Below, piece after piece: positions 8,492 through 18,169 of a stretch of 58,335 nt of DNA (the stretch's first letter is position 1; each line of letters opens with the position of its first letter). The notes beneath the pieces were generated by a model, which had not been told where the DNA came from, made no database searches, and saw only the letters and a program-made list of their open reading frames with translations. Made by a program: the position numbers and the translations under genes. Origin of the DNA: CAZLYX01 sp964563885 (GTDB lineage: Bacteria; Pseudomonadota; Gammaproteobacteria; Burkholderiales; Neisseriaceae); contig CAZLYX010000004.1 in the NCBI GenBank assembly GCA_964563885.1, positions 1 to 58,335 on the forward strand. The letters are read 5' to 3'.

Positions 8492-9562
8492 ATGACCAAA
8501 CAAATTGCCATTTTGCCTGGCGACGGCATTGGCCCAGAAATCATTGCCCAAACTGTACGTGTGTTAGAGAAACTCAAACAACAAGGTTTAGATGTAGTTT
8601 ATGAATATGCGCCACTCGGAGGCGCAGCTTATGATGAATACGGCCAGCCCTACCCAGAGTTCACACAAAACCTATGCCGTAAAGCCGATGCGGTTTTGCT
8701 GGGCGCAGTTGGTGCCCCTCAATACGACAATCTCGATCGTCCACTGCGCCCAGAGCGTGGTTTACTGGCCATTCGCAAAGACTTAAATTTATTTGCCAAC
8801 TTGCGTCCTGCTATTTTATACAAAGAATTGGCCAATGCTTCTACTCTAAAACCAGAAGTTGTGGCTGGCTTAGACATCCTAATTGTGCGCGAACTTACAG
8901 GCGATATTTACTTTGGTGAGCCACGCGGTATTCGCACCTTAGAAAATGGTGAGCGCGAAGGTTTCAATACGATGGTATACAGCGAAAGTGAAATTCGTCG
9001 CATCGCCAAAGTTGCTTTTGAGGCTGCACAAAAGCGCAATAAAAAACTATGCTCTGTTGATAAAGCCAACGTGTTGGAAACCACCGAGCTTTGGAAAGAA
9101 ATTTTCATTGAAGTAGGCAAAAACTATCCTGATGTCGAACTTAGCCACATGTATGTTGACAACGCCGCCATGCAACTGGTGCGTGCGCCAAAGCAGTTTG
9201 ATGTTATCGCTACTGGCAATATCTTTGGTGACATTTTGTCTGACCAAGCTTCTATGCTTACCGGCTCAATCGGCATGCTGCCCTCGGCTTCGTTAAACGA
9301 AACGGGTAAAGGCTTGTATGAACCATCACACGGCTCTGCTCCTGACATTGCTGGTCAAAACAAAGCCAACCCACTGGCCACTATTTTATCGTTGGCCATG
9401 CTGGTGCGTTATAGCTTAAACGACGAAGCGCGTGCGCAACAAATCGAAAAAGCCGTACAAAACGTTTTAGAACAAGGCTTGCGCACTGGTGATATTTTTG
9501 AAGAAGGCTGTAAACTGGTTTCTTGTTCAGAAATGGGCGATGCCGTACTCGCTGCGTTGTAA
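8492..9562 (+). CDS. leuB: 3-isopropylmalate dehydrogenase
   Basis: 356 aa. NAD- and Mg-dependent oxidative decarboxylation of 3-isopropylmalate, third step of leucine synthesis. LPGDGIGPEI at the N terminus, substrate-binding RPLRPERGLLAIRK, LTGDIYFGEPRG and the NAD-site region YEPSHGSAPDIAGQNKANP are all present. An AAAGGAACC site precedes the ATG. It is the last leu gene of the cluster and a DUS hairpin follows. Confidence 0.97.
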   Translation: MTKQIAILPGDGIGPEIIAQTVRVLEKLKQQGLDVVYEYAPLGGAAYDEYGQPYPEFTQNLCRKADAVLLGAVGAPQYDNLDRPLRPERGLLAIRKDLNLFANLRPAILYKELANASTLKPEVVAGLDILIVRELTGDIYFGEPRGIRTLENGEREGFNTMVYSESEIRRIAKVAFEAAQKRNKKLCSVDKANVLETTELWKEIFIEVGKNYPDVELSHMYVDNAAMQLVRAPKQFDVIATGNIFGDILSDQASMLTGSIGMLPSASLNETGKGLYEPSHGSAPDIAGQNKANPLATILSLAMLVRYSLNDEARAQQIEKAVQNVLEQGLRTGDIFEEGCKLVSCSEMGDAVLAAL

Positions 9563-9609
9563 ACTATTAATTTTATTAAATACTATTACTTATAATATAC
9601 TTTATCTTC

Positions 9610-9648
9610 ATTCAGGTAGCCTTGATTCACCTCATGGCTACCTGAATT
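9610..9648. terminator. DUS / near-DUS hairpin after leuB
   Basis: TTCAGGTAGCCT at 9611-9622 opposes TGGCTACCTGAA at 9635-9646 (one mismatch to the uptake sequence), followed by TTTTT. Probable terminator between leuB and the pqi operon. Confidence 0.7.
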
Positions 9649-9785
9649 TTTATATTGCTTTTATTCTTATATTCTTGACAAACTATCTTTACGCTTTAGC
9701 CAGCTTCACCAATCAAAACAAACCCTAAAAATCTAAGCTATAATGCAGATAATTCCACTGTCTGCATAAAACGCAATGTTTCCAC

Positions 9786-11072
9786 ATGTCACTCCACAAA
9801 CCCATTAAAACTTATCAGCGTTGGTGGCAATTTAAATCCCACCTGAATATGGCAACTTTGCCGGCGCACACACTTGATTGCCCTGAATGCGGGTTGCGCA
9901 CTAATATTCCGAGTTTGCAGCAAGGCGAAGTTGCCGACTGTCCGCGCTGTGATCATCGTTTAGTACAAGTGGAAGTCAGCCCATATATCACGCCATTGGC
10001 TTATGCATCGGCCTCACTCATTTTGATGGCATTTGCCTACACCATGATGTTCATCACCGTAGAGCTGCCGGGGATGACTTCCATCCTCACCCTACCCGGT
10101 ATGATGCGCACACTCATTGTGCTGGATTTTGGTTTTTTAGCTGAAGCCATGTTTTTGCTTACTTTTGGGCTACCAGTATTATTTTTATTACTGTGTATCT
10201 ATGTTTATTCAGCCTTGTGGTTTAACAAAACTGTTCCTGGTTTACTGTATGCAACTCGAACACTCACACGGCTACGACATTGGATTATGGTAGACGTATT
10301 CTTCATCTCCACATTGGTTGCCTACATCAAAATTGGAGCTGTTTCTCAAGTCACATTTGGCCCTGCTTTCGGCCTCATGTTTGTGTTGTCTATCTTGTTG
10401 ATTCGCACTTCTCTTTCCATACCAGAACACTGGGTTTATTATCAAATTCACAGTATTCAAGGTAAAAATGCTATTTTATCAACCAGCAATGATCGCATTT
10501 GCTGTAGCCGTTGCCTGTATTTTCGCGACCAAACTCAAGAACAATGCGGAGTCTGCGGTGCTGATTTATTTGCACGTCGCCCCAAAAGCTTAGCCTTATC
10601 TACCGCATTTTTAATCGCAGCAGCCATTTTATACATTCCAGCCAACAACTTGTTTATCATGGTTTCAGCTAATCCCATCCAAACAGAAATAAACACGATT
10701 TTAAGCGGCATCATTTTCATGTGGCGCGATGGTGATAAACTGGTGGCGTTGATTATTTTTAGTGCCAGTATTTTAGTACCCAGTGCCAAAATTATTTCAA
10801 TGACTGTATTATTACTCTCTGCCCGTTTCGGTTTGCCGATGAAACCGCAACACATGTCCCTGCTTTACCGGCTAACAGAAACTGTTGGGCGCTGGTCGAT
10901 GATAGATATTTTTGTCATTATCATCCTTATGAGCGCATTTCACTCGCCCATTGCTCGTATTACGCCCGGCCCTGCGGCTGTGTATTTTTGCCTAGTGGTG
11001 ATATTTACCATGATTTCGGCTTATTTTTTTGACCCACGCCTATTATGGGATAAAAGCTTGAAGGCTACCTGA
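9786..11072 (+). CDS. pqiA: paraquat-inducible protein A, intermembrane transport
   Basis: 428 aa polytopic inner-membrane protein. There are two four-cysteine zinc-ribbon-like modules: CPECGLRTNIP...CPRC near residues 33-57 and CSRCLYFRDQ...CGVC near 240-260. Each precedes a block of four predicted membrane segments, the PqiA tandem layout. PqiA works with the MCE protein PqiB and lipoprotein PqiC in lipid transport across the envelope. Its last codons AAG GCT ACC TGA form part of an uptake sequence at 11062-11073. pqiB begins 11 bp later. Confidence 0.93.
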   Translation: MSLHKPIKTYQRWWQFKSHLNMATLPAHTLDCPECGLRTNIPSLQQGEVADCPRCDHRLVQVEVSPYITPLAYASASLILMAFAYTMMFITVELPGMTSILTLPGMMRTLIVLDFGFLAEAMFLLTFGLPVLFLLLCIYVYSALWFNKTVPGLLYATRTLTRLRHWIMVDVFFISTLVAYIKIGAVSQVTFGPAFGLMFVLSILLIRTSLSIPEHWVYYQIHSIQGKNAILSTSNDRICCSRCLYFRDQTQEQCGVCGADLFARRPKSLALSTAFLIAAAILYIPANNLFIMVSANPIQTEINTILSGIIFMWRDGDKLVALIIFSASILVPSAKIISMTVLLLSARFGLPMKPQHMSLLYRLTETVGRWSMIDIFVIIILMSAFHSPIARITPGPAAVYFCLVVIFTMISAYFFDPRLLWDKSLKAT

Positions 11073-11083
11073 AACTAATAATT

Positions 11084-12715
11084 ATGAATGAACAAACCCC
11101 AAAACCCGTTGCTGCACGCGTGCGTAAAAATAACATTTTCACTTCTGTAGTGTGGTTAGTGCCATTAATTGCGCTTATTGCGGGCAGCTGGTTATTAATG
11201 AAAAATATTCGCAATACCGGCCCCAAAGTCACTCTGTTAATGGACAGCGCTGATGGCATAGAAATCAGCAATACCGTGATTAAAGTGCTCAGTGTAAATG
11301 TAGGTCGCGTCACCAAAATTGGTTTACGTGAAAACCGTCAAGGCGTCGAAGTCACCGCTACACTCAACGCTGATGTACGTGACCTTATTCGCAAAGATAC
11401 TCAGTTTTGGGTAGTGAAGCCGCGTATTGATCAAAGTGGTGTTACTGGGCTAAACACGCTAGTATCGGGTTCTTACATAGCATTCACGCCAGGCATCAGC
11501 GAAGAAAAAGCCGATACATTTACAGTATCGGAGTTACCACCGCTGGCTGCTATCGGCCAAACGGGGCTGCGTTTAAAACTAAACGGCAAGAACAGCAAAA
11601 TGATCACCCCAGGCAGCCCCGTGATGTATGAAAACTTTATTGTCGGCCAAGTGGAAAGCGCCTCATTTAATCCCAACACCCAAACGGTTGAATACAGTAT
11701 TTTTATTCAAAGCCCTAACCAAGACCTCGTTAACAAAGGCAGCCAGTTTTGGCTAGAAAGCGGCATTAAAATCAATACCAATGGGGGTGGTTTGAGCATT
11801 GATTCTGCCCCTCTACCCGCTTTGTTATCTGGCGCCATCGCTTTTTCTTCGCCCAAAGCCAACAGCAATCAACAAGTCAAAAATGATGACCCGTTCACCT
11901 TATATAGTAGCCGTAACGAAATCAACGATTTGCCCAGTGAACGTGCGTTGTACTATACCGTTTTCTTTAATGATAGTATCCGTGGCTTATTAAAAGGCTC
12001 GCCAGTAGAATACAAAGGTATTAAGGTTGGCAGTGTAGCCGACGCACCTTATTTCGAACGCAACGGCAGTTTGACTTTATTTACCAATGGTTGGATACCT
12101 GTGCGCATCCGCATTGAACCAGACAGCATGGAAATTAACGCCGACCCACAAAGCCATGAACACTGGCAGCGCCAATTTCAAACAGCCTTAAACAATGGCC
12201 TCAACGCCATGATGGCCAGCAACAACCTTATTACTGGCAGCAAGCTGATTGAGCTCACTAGTGCGCCAACTTCAGGCGCCAAGTTAAAACCATTTACCCA
12301 ATACGCTGGTGACAATGTTATTCCCACTCGTTCGGGCGGTTTAGACAACTTACAAGCACAGCTAGGTGATTTACTCAATAAACTCAACAAATTACCATTA
12401 GAAAAAACCATGGGCGAGTTGAATGGCACGTTAGCCGAATTAAAAACCACGCTTAATAGTGCAAACAAGCTCATCAGCAAACCGCAAACCCAGCGCATTC
12501 CAGAAGAGCTTAATAAAACGCTAACGGAATTACGTCAAACCTTAAAAGGTGTGTCGCCACAATCGCCATTATATGGCGACATACAAACTACTTTGCACAG
12601 CATTGAGCAAACTTTACGTGAAGCCAAACCATTATTAAACACACTAAAAGAACAACCCAATGCACTGATTTTCAAACCTAACCAAACTGATCCCATCCCG
12701 AAAGGAAGCCGATGA
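11084..12715 (+). CDS. pqiB: MCE-domain intermembrane transport protein PqiB
   Basis: 543 aa. One N-terminal membrane helix (VVWLVPLIALIAGSWLLM, about 23-40), then three MCE/MlaD repeats recognisable by GIEISNTVIKVLSVNVGRV, GSPVMYENFIVGQVES and GSPVEYKGIKVGSV, then a helical C-terminal part with heptad-like leucines (LDNLQAQLGDLLNKLNKLPL). In E. coli the homologue forms a hexameric needle-like channel spanning the periplasm for lipids. pqiC overlaps its end by 4 bp. Confidence 0.94.
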   Translation: MNEQTPKPVAARVRKNNIFTSVVWLVPLIALIAGSWLLMKNIRNTGPKVTLLMDSADGIEISNTVIKVLSVNVGRVTKIGLRENRQGVEVTATLNADVRDLIRKDTQFWVVKPRIDQSGVTGLNTLVSGSYIAFTPGISEEKADTFTVSELPPLAAIGQTGLRLKLNGKNSKMITPGSPVMYENFIVGQVESASFNPNTQTVEYSIFIQSPNQDLVNKGSQFWLESGIKINTNGGGLSIDSAPLPALLSGAIAFSSPKANSNQQVKNDDPFTLYSSRNEINDLPSERALYYTVFFNDSIRGLLKGSPVEYKGIKVGSVADAPYFERNGSLTLFTNGWIPVRIRIEPDSMEINADPQSHEHWQRQFQTALNNGLNAMMASNNLITGSKLIELTSAPTSGAKLKPFTQYAGDNVIPTRSGGLDNLQAQLGDLLNKLNKLPLEKTMGELNGTLAELKTTLNSANKLISKPQTQRIPEELNKTLTELRQTLKGVSPQSPLYGDIQTTLHSIEQTLREAKPLLNTLKEQPNALIFKPNQTDPIPKGSR

Positions 12716-13242
12716 AACTCATTATTTCTGCTACTTTGTTGGCTCTAGCTTTAAGCGCCTGTAGCTCGCCCACGCCGGTGCAATATTATCCACTGCCCGA
12801 CAGCGCATTTGTGTTGCCACCTAAACGCACACAGGAAGCCGCCCTGCTCATTATTTTGGCTGAACCGATTAAAACCCAAAGTCTGCTCTATCAAACCAAT
12901 CCTAGCCAACTTAGTTTTGCAAAAAAACATTTATGGGTAGAGGGTCATGAAGATGCACTTTCAGCCAGCCTCAGCAATAAACTTAACCGTCTAAACCGAC
13001 GCATTCGCTATCAACCCGTGCGCCGTAGCGATAACCCAAAAAACCTACTTAAAGTCTATATCGAAACCTTCCAAGGCAACTATCAAGGCTATACTCAGAT
13101 TACTGGATATGCACAGTGGGCAAACGGTAAAAGCCGCAGTTTTGCCGTGCAAACACCACAGCAAGGCGATGGCTATCCAGCAATGGTGCAATCACTGGAT
13201 GAAGGTTTAGAAAGTGTCGCAGCTGAGATTTCAGCTCGTTGA
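12712..13242 (+). CDS. pqiC: PqiC-type outer-membrane lipoprotein
   Basis: 176 aa. Lipoprotein signal MKLIISATLLALALSAC with lipidated Cys17, followed by an ABC-type transport auxiliary lipoprotein domain (ending EGLESVAAEI). The start overlaps the pqiB stop as ATGA, indicating translational coupling. PqiC anchors the PqiB channel at the outer membrane in known systems. An imperfect DUS hairpin follows. Confidence 0.9.
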   Translation: MKLIISATLLALALSACSSPTPVQYYPLPDSAFVLPPKRTQEAALLIILAEPIKTQSLLYQTNPSQLSFAKKHLWVEGHEDALSASLSNKLNRLNRRIRYQPVRRSDNPKNLLKVYIETFQGNYQGYTQITGYAQWANGKSRSFAVQTPQQGDGYPAMVQSLDEGLESVAAEISAR

Positions 13243-13256
13243 GATCAACTATACTC

Positions 13257-13289
13257 AAAGGCTACCTGAAACTATTTCAGATAGCCTTT
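13257..13289. terminator. imperfect DUS hairpin after pqiC
   Basis: AGGCTACCTGAA at 13259-13270 opposes TTCAGATAGCCT at 13276-13287 (one mismatch), loop of 5 nt, followed by TTT. Likely terminator of pqiABC. Confidence 0.7.
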
Positions 13290-13530
13290 GTAAGCAATGC
13301 GTTGGCGTAATCTATAAACTATTTATAAAAAACCTAATTTCTTTCCATGTTACAATTTGTCTGTGTTCGAACTTCGTCAAAACACTGCAAGATTAATAAT
13401 AAAAGCTTGAGTTTGAAACATAACAATCACTTCAGTACCATGCAAAAGATACGGCTAAAAAGCTGCCATATTGATGATTGACACCTCATTATAAGCAATA
13501 ATCTTACCTTGTTGCCCTTTTAGGATAACC

Positions 13531-14910
13531 ATGAACATTGCACCCGAAATTTTCAAAGCTTACGACATTCGTGGCATCATCGGCAAAAACCTCACTGCTG
13601 AAACTGCTTACCAAATTGGTCGCGCACTTGCTACTGAAGCAGCGTCACTTAATGTTGAGTGCATCGCTGTGGCGCGCGATGGTCGCCTCAGCGGCCCTGA
13701 GCTTGCCACCCACCTCATCAAAGGTATAACGGATAGTGGTATTAATGTTATTGATGCGGGTATGCTCACTTCGCCTATGCTCTACTTCACTGCAATCCGC
13801 CATTGTGGTGGCAGCGGCATCATGATTACGGGTAGCCATAACCCGCCTGATTACAATGGCTTCAAAATGATGCTCAAAGGCGATACATTGGGTGGCGAGC
13901 GTGTACAAAACCTATTGCATCTCATCCAACAAAATCGCCTAAACAACAGTGATCAAAAAGGCACAGTTTCCGAACTTGCTCCAGCGGAAGAATATCTAAA
14001 TTACATAGCCAGCCACGTTAAACTCAAGCGGCCCATGCGGGTAGCGATAGATGCTGGCAACGGTATTGCTGGTGCATTTACTGGCGATTTATACCGCTTA
14101 CTCGGCTGTGATGTTACTGAATTATTTTGCGAAGTTGACGGTAATTTCCCAAATCATCATCCCGACCCAGCCAAAGCAGAAAATCTGCAAGACCTTATTC
14201 AAGTGTTGCGTGATGGCGACTGTGAACTTGGCTTAGCTTTCGATGGCGATGGCGATCGTTTAGGCGTGGTCACTCGTGAGGGCAACATTATTTACCCTGA
14301 TCGCCAATTAATGTTGTTTGCACAAGATGCTTTAAGCCGCAATGCGGGTGCTACCATTATTTATGACGTTAAATCTGGCCGTAAGCTGCGCTCATGGATT
14401 GAACAACATGGCGGCGTGCCCATGATGGCCAAAACGGGTCATAGCTTTATTAAAAAAGCCATGCAAGAGCATAATGGCATTGTTGGCGGCGAAATGAGTG
14501 GCCACATTATGTTGGCTGAAAACTGGTTTGGTTTCGATGACGGCCCTTATGCAGGCGCTCGATTACTTGAGATTTTGTCAGCTTATACCGATCCATCTGC
14601 GGTGCTAAATAGCTTACCTGAAAGCTTGTCTACACCTGAATTACACATCGACCTGCCCGCCGATAGCGATGGTCATCACGTTATTGCCGAACTCGCTGTT
14701 GTTGCTCAATTTGATGGTGCTGAAGAAATCAATACTTTAGATGGCATGCGGGTTGAGTATGCAGATGGCTTTGGGCTTGTGCGCGCATCCAACACCACGC
14801 CCGTTTTGGTATTGCGTTTTGAGGCCGATAATGACGCAGCTTTAGAGCGCATCCAAAACCAATTCAAAACTTTAATCAACACCAATCCTCGCTTGGCTTG
14901 GCCGCTTTAA
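13531..14910 (+). CDS. phosphomannomutase / phosphoglucomutase
   Basis: 459 aa alpha-D-phosphohexomutase. Interconverts 1- and 6-phosphates of mannose or glucose, feeding LPS/LOS and sugar-nucleotide synthesis. The active-site phosphoserine loop is ITGSHNPPDYNGFK (Ser about 101), the metal loop is DGDGDR, the sugar-specificity region is GGEMSGH and the phosphate-binding C-terminal loop is RASNTTPVLVLR. The family match is AlgC/Pgm; the GEMSGH motif fits dual specificity, so I leave the symbol open. RBS AGGATAACC. A degenerate DUS pair lies after the stop. Confidence 0.93.
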   Translation: MNIAPEIFKAYDIRGIIGKNLTAETAYQIGRALATEAASLNVECIAVARDGRLSGPELATHLIKGITDSGINVIDAGMLTSPMLYFTAIRHCGGSGIMITGSHNPPDYNGFKMMLKGDTLGGERVQNLLHLIQQNRLNNSDQKGTVSELAPAEEYLNYIASHVKLKRPMRVAIDAGNGIAGAFTGDLYRLLGCDVTELFCEVDGNFPNHHPDPAKAENLQDLIQVLRDGDCELGLAFDGDGDRLGVVTREGNIIYPDRQLMLFAQDALSRNAGATIIYDVKSGRKLRSWIEQHGGVPMMAKTGHSFIKKAMQEHNGIVGGEMSGHIMLAENWFGFDDGPYAGARLLEILSAYTDPSAVLNSLPESLSTPELHIDLPADSDGHHVIAELAVVAQFDGAEEINTLDGMRVEYADGFGLVRASNTTPVLVLRFEADNDAALERIQNQFKTLINTNPRLAWPL

Positions 14911-15002
14911 ACCAACAACAAGCTACCTGAACACTCTAATTAAATTAACGCTTGGCTTTCAGCTAGCCTTTATTTTAAATACAACGGTTGAATAACATCA
15001 CA

Positions 15003-16187
15003 ATGAGCAAACACATATTACTGGGCATCAGTGGCGGCATTGCCGCTTACAAATCCTGCGAACTGGTGCGACTATTAAAAAAACAAGGCCATGAAGTAAC
15101 AGTGGCCATGAGCCGTGCAGCCACTGAATTTATTACGCCGCTTACCTTTCAAGCTCTAACTGGCAACCCAGTGTTGCATGAGACTCATGGCAACGAATCC
15201 AATGGCAACGGCATGGCTCACATTAATCTTACCCGCCAAGCAGATGTATTTTTAATTGCACCCGCTTCAGCCAATACCTTGGCGAAAATTGCTCACGGCA
15301 TTGCTGACAATCTGCTCACCAATCTGGCGGCCGCACGCAAATGCTCTCTGGCAGTGGCACCCGCCATGAACGTTGAAATGTGGTTTAACCAAGCGAATCT
15401 ACGCAACATCAAACAACTACAAGAAGATGGTATTGCCATTTTTGAACCCGCCAGCGGCGAACAAGCTTGTGGTGAAGTCGGCGTTGGTCGCATGTTAGAA
15501 GCAGCAGAGCTAGCAGAATTACTGCCTGACCTTTGGACAACTAAAACCTTAGCCAATCAAAAAATATTGATTACTACCGGCGCTACGTTCGAAGCTATTG
15601 ACCCTGTGCGCGGCATCACCAATATTTCTAGTGGTCAAATGGGCGCTGCCATCGCTCGGGCTTGCCGCGCTGCTGGTGCAGAAGTCACTCTAATTTATGG
15701 TCAAATGCAAACAGCCCTGCCTATCGGCCTTACCCACATTCAGCAAGCAATTAGCGCTCAAGACATGTACGATGCAGTACAACAGCATATTCACACCCAA
15801 GATGTGTTTATTTCAGTTGCCGCGGTGGCAGATTATAAAGTGAGCAACAACAGCGAGCAGAAGTTGAAGAAAACCATCTCCAACCAAGCGCCCATCATTG
15901 AGCTTGTTGAAAACCCTGACATTTTAGCTTCAGTAGCCGCATTACCCAATCCACCCTTTTGCGTTGGTTTTGCGGCAGAAAGCGAAAACGTGCTCGAATA
16001 TGCTCGTGCTAAACGCGTGCGCAAAGGTGTGCCGATGTTGGTGGCTAATCAAGTTTCACAAGCCATGGGCAAAGCCACAAACCAAATTACGATTTTAGAC
16101 AATGAGCGCGAAACTGAATATCCAGAAAGCAATAAAGACCAAGTAGCAGTGGCCATTGTGCAGCGCTTAAGTGAATTATTACATTAA
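15003..16187 (+). CDS. coaBC: bifunctional phosphopantothenoylcysteine decarboxylase / synthetase
   Basis: 394 aa from ATG 15003 (MSKHILLGISGGIAAYKSCE). A TTG 15 nt upstream is less likely. The N-terminal CoaC flavodoxin-like half has GISGGIAAYK, ANTLAKIAHGIADNL and APAMNVEMW, with the conserved cysteine in ASGEQACGEVGVGRM. The C-terminal CoaB half has TTGATFEAIDPVRGITN and the dimerisation/CTP region AAVADYK. It makes 4'-phosphopantetheine in CoA synthesis. panB and panC of the same pathway lie at 40.7-42.5 kb. Confidence 0.96.
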   Translation: MSKHILLGISGGIAAYKSCELVRLLKKQGHEVTVAMSRAATEFITPLTFQALTGNPVLHETHGNESNGNGMAHINLTRQADVFLIAPASANTLAKIAHGIADNLLTNLAAARKCSLAVAPAMNVEMWFNQANLRNIKQLQEDGIAIFEPASGEQACGEVGVGRMLEAAELAELLPDLWTTKTLANQKILITTGATFEAIDPVRGITNISSGQMGAAIARACRAAGAEVTLIYGQMQTALPIGLTHIQQAISAQDMYDAVQQHIHTQDVFISVAAVADYKVSNNSEQKLKKTISNQAPIIELVENPDILASVAALPNPPFCVGFAAESENVLEYARAKRVRKGVPMLVANQVSQAMGKATNQITILDNERETEYPESNKDQVAVAIVQRLSELLH

Positions 16188-16216
16188 GCTTTTCTTTATA
16201 TTAAGCCCTGCGACTA

Positions 16217-16268
16217 AAAGGCTACCTGAACTGATTTTGGAATTAAAATCAGTTCAGGTAGCCTTTTT
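16217..16268. terminator. extended DUS hairpin terminator after coaBC
   Basis: AGGCTACCTGAACTGATTTT pairs with AAAATCAGTTCAGGTAGCCT around a short loop, giving a 20-bp stem followed by TTTTT. The uptake sequences are at 16219-16230 and 16253-16264. It is the longest terminator stem in the window. Confidence 0.9.
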
Positions 16269-16548
16269 AACAACATGCTCATTCATGATGTTAAACAATT
16301 GATTGTTTAATATCATTTTTATAGTAGCTGTAAATTTCATACCATTTTATCAAGCATTAATTTAGCCTGTTTATTAATTTGATGGTCTCGCACATTATTA
16401 AATATCAACCTTAACAATACAGCTTAGTGATTCTGCACCAATATTTACATTTATATTGCTTGCAATAGGAATCAATACCATTTACTATTCAGTTGAGAAT
16501 ACGATTAGCTATCAATAACAACTTATCGATAACACACGGGAGCACATT
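16269..16548. other. AT-rich leader region of bfd
   Basis: Non-coding on both strands. It contains dyad-like AT-rich sequence (ATTGATTGTTTAATATC and TTGAGAATACGATTAGC). bfd genes are often iron-regulated, but I see no clean Fur box and do not call one. Confidence 0.4.
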
Positions 16549-16752
16549 ATGTTTGTATGTCTTTGTAATGCCATTACCGACCGCCAAATTAAAGAAACTG
16601 TGGCTGCTGGCGCCAATAGTCTTAGCGACTTACAGGCTCAATTAGGTGTGGCTACGTGTTGTGGTTGTTGTGCCGATTTGGCTTGTTCTTATCTGAATGT
16701 TACTGCCCAAGCGCAGCTTAATATCATCAGTAGTATTAAAGTAGAATGTTAG
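16549..16752 (+). CDS. bfd: bacterioferritin-associated ferredoxin
   Basis: 67 aa. Begins MFVCLCNAITDRQIKE and carries the four [2Fe-2S] cysteines in the Bfd pattern C-x-C (residues 4 and 6) plus C-C-x-C-C in ATCCGCCADL. Bfd delivers electrons to haem-containing bacterioferritin so that stored iron is released; the partners bfrA and bfrB are at 31.3-32.3 kb. GGGAG precedes the ATG. A clear terminator follows at 16806-16840. Confidence 0.9.
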   Translation: MFVCLCNAITDRQIKETVAAGANSLSDLQAQLGVATCCGCCADLACSYLNVTAQAQLNIISSIKVEC

Positions 16753-16805
16753 CCTAGGCTACTATAGGTTTTTACTGGTCAAATACATTAAATTATTTAA
16801 GTTTT

Positions 16806-16840
16806 AGCACAGCCATCTTAAGCGGCTGTGCTTTTTCTTT
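16806..16840 (+). terminator. rho-independent terminator of bfd
   Basis: AGCACAGCC (16806-16814) pairs with GGCTGTGCT (16824-16832), loop of 9 nt, then TTTTCTTT. One of the few terminators here not built from uptake sequences. Confidence 0.9.
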
Positions 16841-16962
16841 TGCGCGTGATTCGTGTTATATTAAAACTCAACTAGCCGTTACTTTTTTCGGCATACATCA
16901 AACATTTAAATAGGCTAATTATGCAGGTAGCCTATTTAAAAAAAGACAAAGAAAGACACATC

Positions 16963-18081
16963 ATGGACTACATTAAAACTCGTGCTGCCGTTGCTTGGGC
17001 ACCTAATCAGCCATTGGTGATTGAAGAGCTCGATTTAATTCCACCACAAGCACATGAAGTGTTGGTGCGCATTGTCGCCACTGGTGTGTGTCATACCGAT
17101 GCTTACACGCTAAGTGGGCAAGATTCTGAAGGTGTGTTTCCTTGCGTATTAGGACACGAAGGCGCTGGCATTGTCGAAGCCATTGGTGAAGGTGTAACTG
17201 ATTTTGCTGTGGGTGATCATGTGATTCCACTTTATACCGCCGAATGCGGTAAGTGTAAGTTTTGCACCTCAGGCAAAACCAATCTATGTTCGGCTGTGCG
17301 CGCGACACAAGGCAAGGGTTTGATGCCAGATGGTACCGTTCGCTTTTTTAAAGATGGCCAACCCATTTACCATTATATGGGCACATCTACTTTCTCTGAA
17401 TACACTGTTGTTGCCGAAGTGTCGCTGGCAAAAATTCAAAAAGATGCGCCACTAGAAGAAGTATGCTTACTAGGCTGTGGCGTGACCACTGGTATGGGCG
17501 CGGTTATGAATACTGCTAAAGTAAAACGTGGCGACACTGTGGCGGTATTTGGCTTAGGTGGTATCGGCTTGGCGGCTATTATTGGTGCTCGCATGAGTGG
17601 TGCATCGCGCATCATTGGCATTGATATTAATCCGTCTAAATTTGCTATGGCTGAAAAACTGGGCGCAACTGAGTGCATCAATCCACAAGATTTTGATCAG
17701 CCTATTCAAGATGTGATTATTGATCTAACCGATGGTGGCGTTGATTTCTCGTTTGAATGTATCGGCAATACTGATGTGATGCGTGCAGCCTTAGAATGTT
17801 GTCACAAAGGCTGGGGCGAGAGTGTCATTATCGGCGTAGCACCGGCTGGTGCAGAAATCAAAACTCGACCGTTTCAATTGGTTACAGGTCGGATATGGCG
17901 CGGCTCAGCGTTTGGCGGTGTAAAAGGCCGCAGCGAATTGCCCGGTATTATTGACCAATACATGAAGGGTGAATTCGCTTTGAGCGATTTCATCACCCAT
18001 ACTATGCCGCTGGAAGACATTAACCAAGCATTTGATTTAATGCACGAAGGTAAATCTATTCGCACGGTTATCCATTACTAA
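16963..18081 (+). CDS. frmA: S-(hydroxymethyl)glutathione dehydrogenase / class III alcohol dehydrogenase
   Basis: 372 aa from ATG 16963 (MDYIKTRAAVAWAPNQP), preceded by AAAGAAAG. An upstream in-frame ATG at 16921 falls in a partial uptake sequence and adds a non-homologous tail, so I reject it. Catalytic zinc ligands are in ATGVCHTDAYT and GHEGAG; the structural zinc loop is ECGKCKFC...NLC; the Rossmann motif is GLGGIGLA. It oxidises the glutathione-formaldehyde adduct, and frmB downstream hydrolyses the S-formylglutathione formed. A 177-aa unknown gene lies between them. Confidence 0.95.
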   Translation: MDYIKTRAAVAWAPNQPLVIEELDLIPPQAHEVLVRIVATGVCHTDAYTLSGQDSEGVFPCVLGHEGAGIVEAIGEGVTDFAVGDHVIPLYTAECGKCKFCTSGKTNLCSAVRATQGKGLMPDGTVRFFKDGQPIYHYMGTSTFSEYTVVAEVSLAKIQKDAPLEEVCLLGCGVTTGMGAVMNTAKVKRGDTVAVFGLGGIGLAAIIGARMSGASRIIGIDINPSKFAMAEKLGATECINPQDFDQPIQDVIIDLTDGGVDFSFECIGNTDVMRAALECCHKGWGESVIIGVAPAGAEIKTRPFQLVTGRIWRGSAFGGVKGRSELPGIIDQYMKGEFALSDFITHTMPLEDINQAFDLMHEGKSIRTVIHY

Positions 18082-18089
18082 ACAACTAA

Positions 18090-18145
18090 AGGCTACCTGA
18101 AAAGCGTAACAACATCTAAGCAACAAATAATGATTCAGGTAGCCT
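18090..18145. repeat. inverted DUS pair after frmA
   Basis: AGGCTACCTGAA at 18090-18101 and TTCAGGTAGCCT at 18134-18145, 32 bp apart. No T-run follows, so the pair may serve DNA uptake more than termination. Confidence 0.8.
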
Positions 18146-18169
18146 CTAGCTGGCTAAAATGAGGAAAAC

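Noticed and set aside
16440..16548. Fur box upstream of bfd
   Set aside because: AT-rich sequence has fragments like GAGAATACGATTAGC but no convincing 19-bp inverted match; regulation left open.
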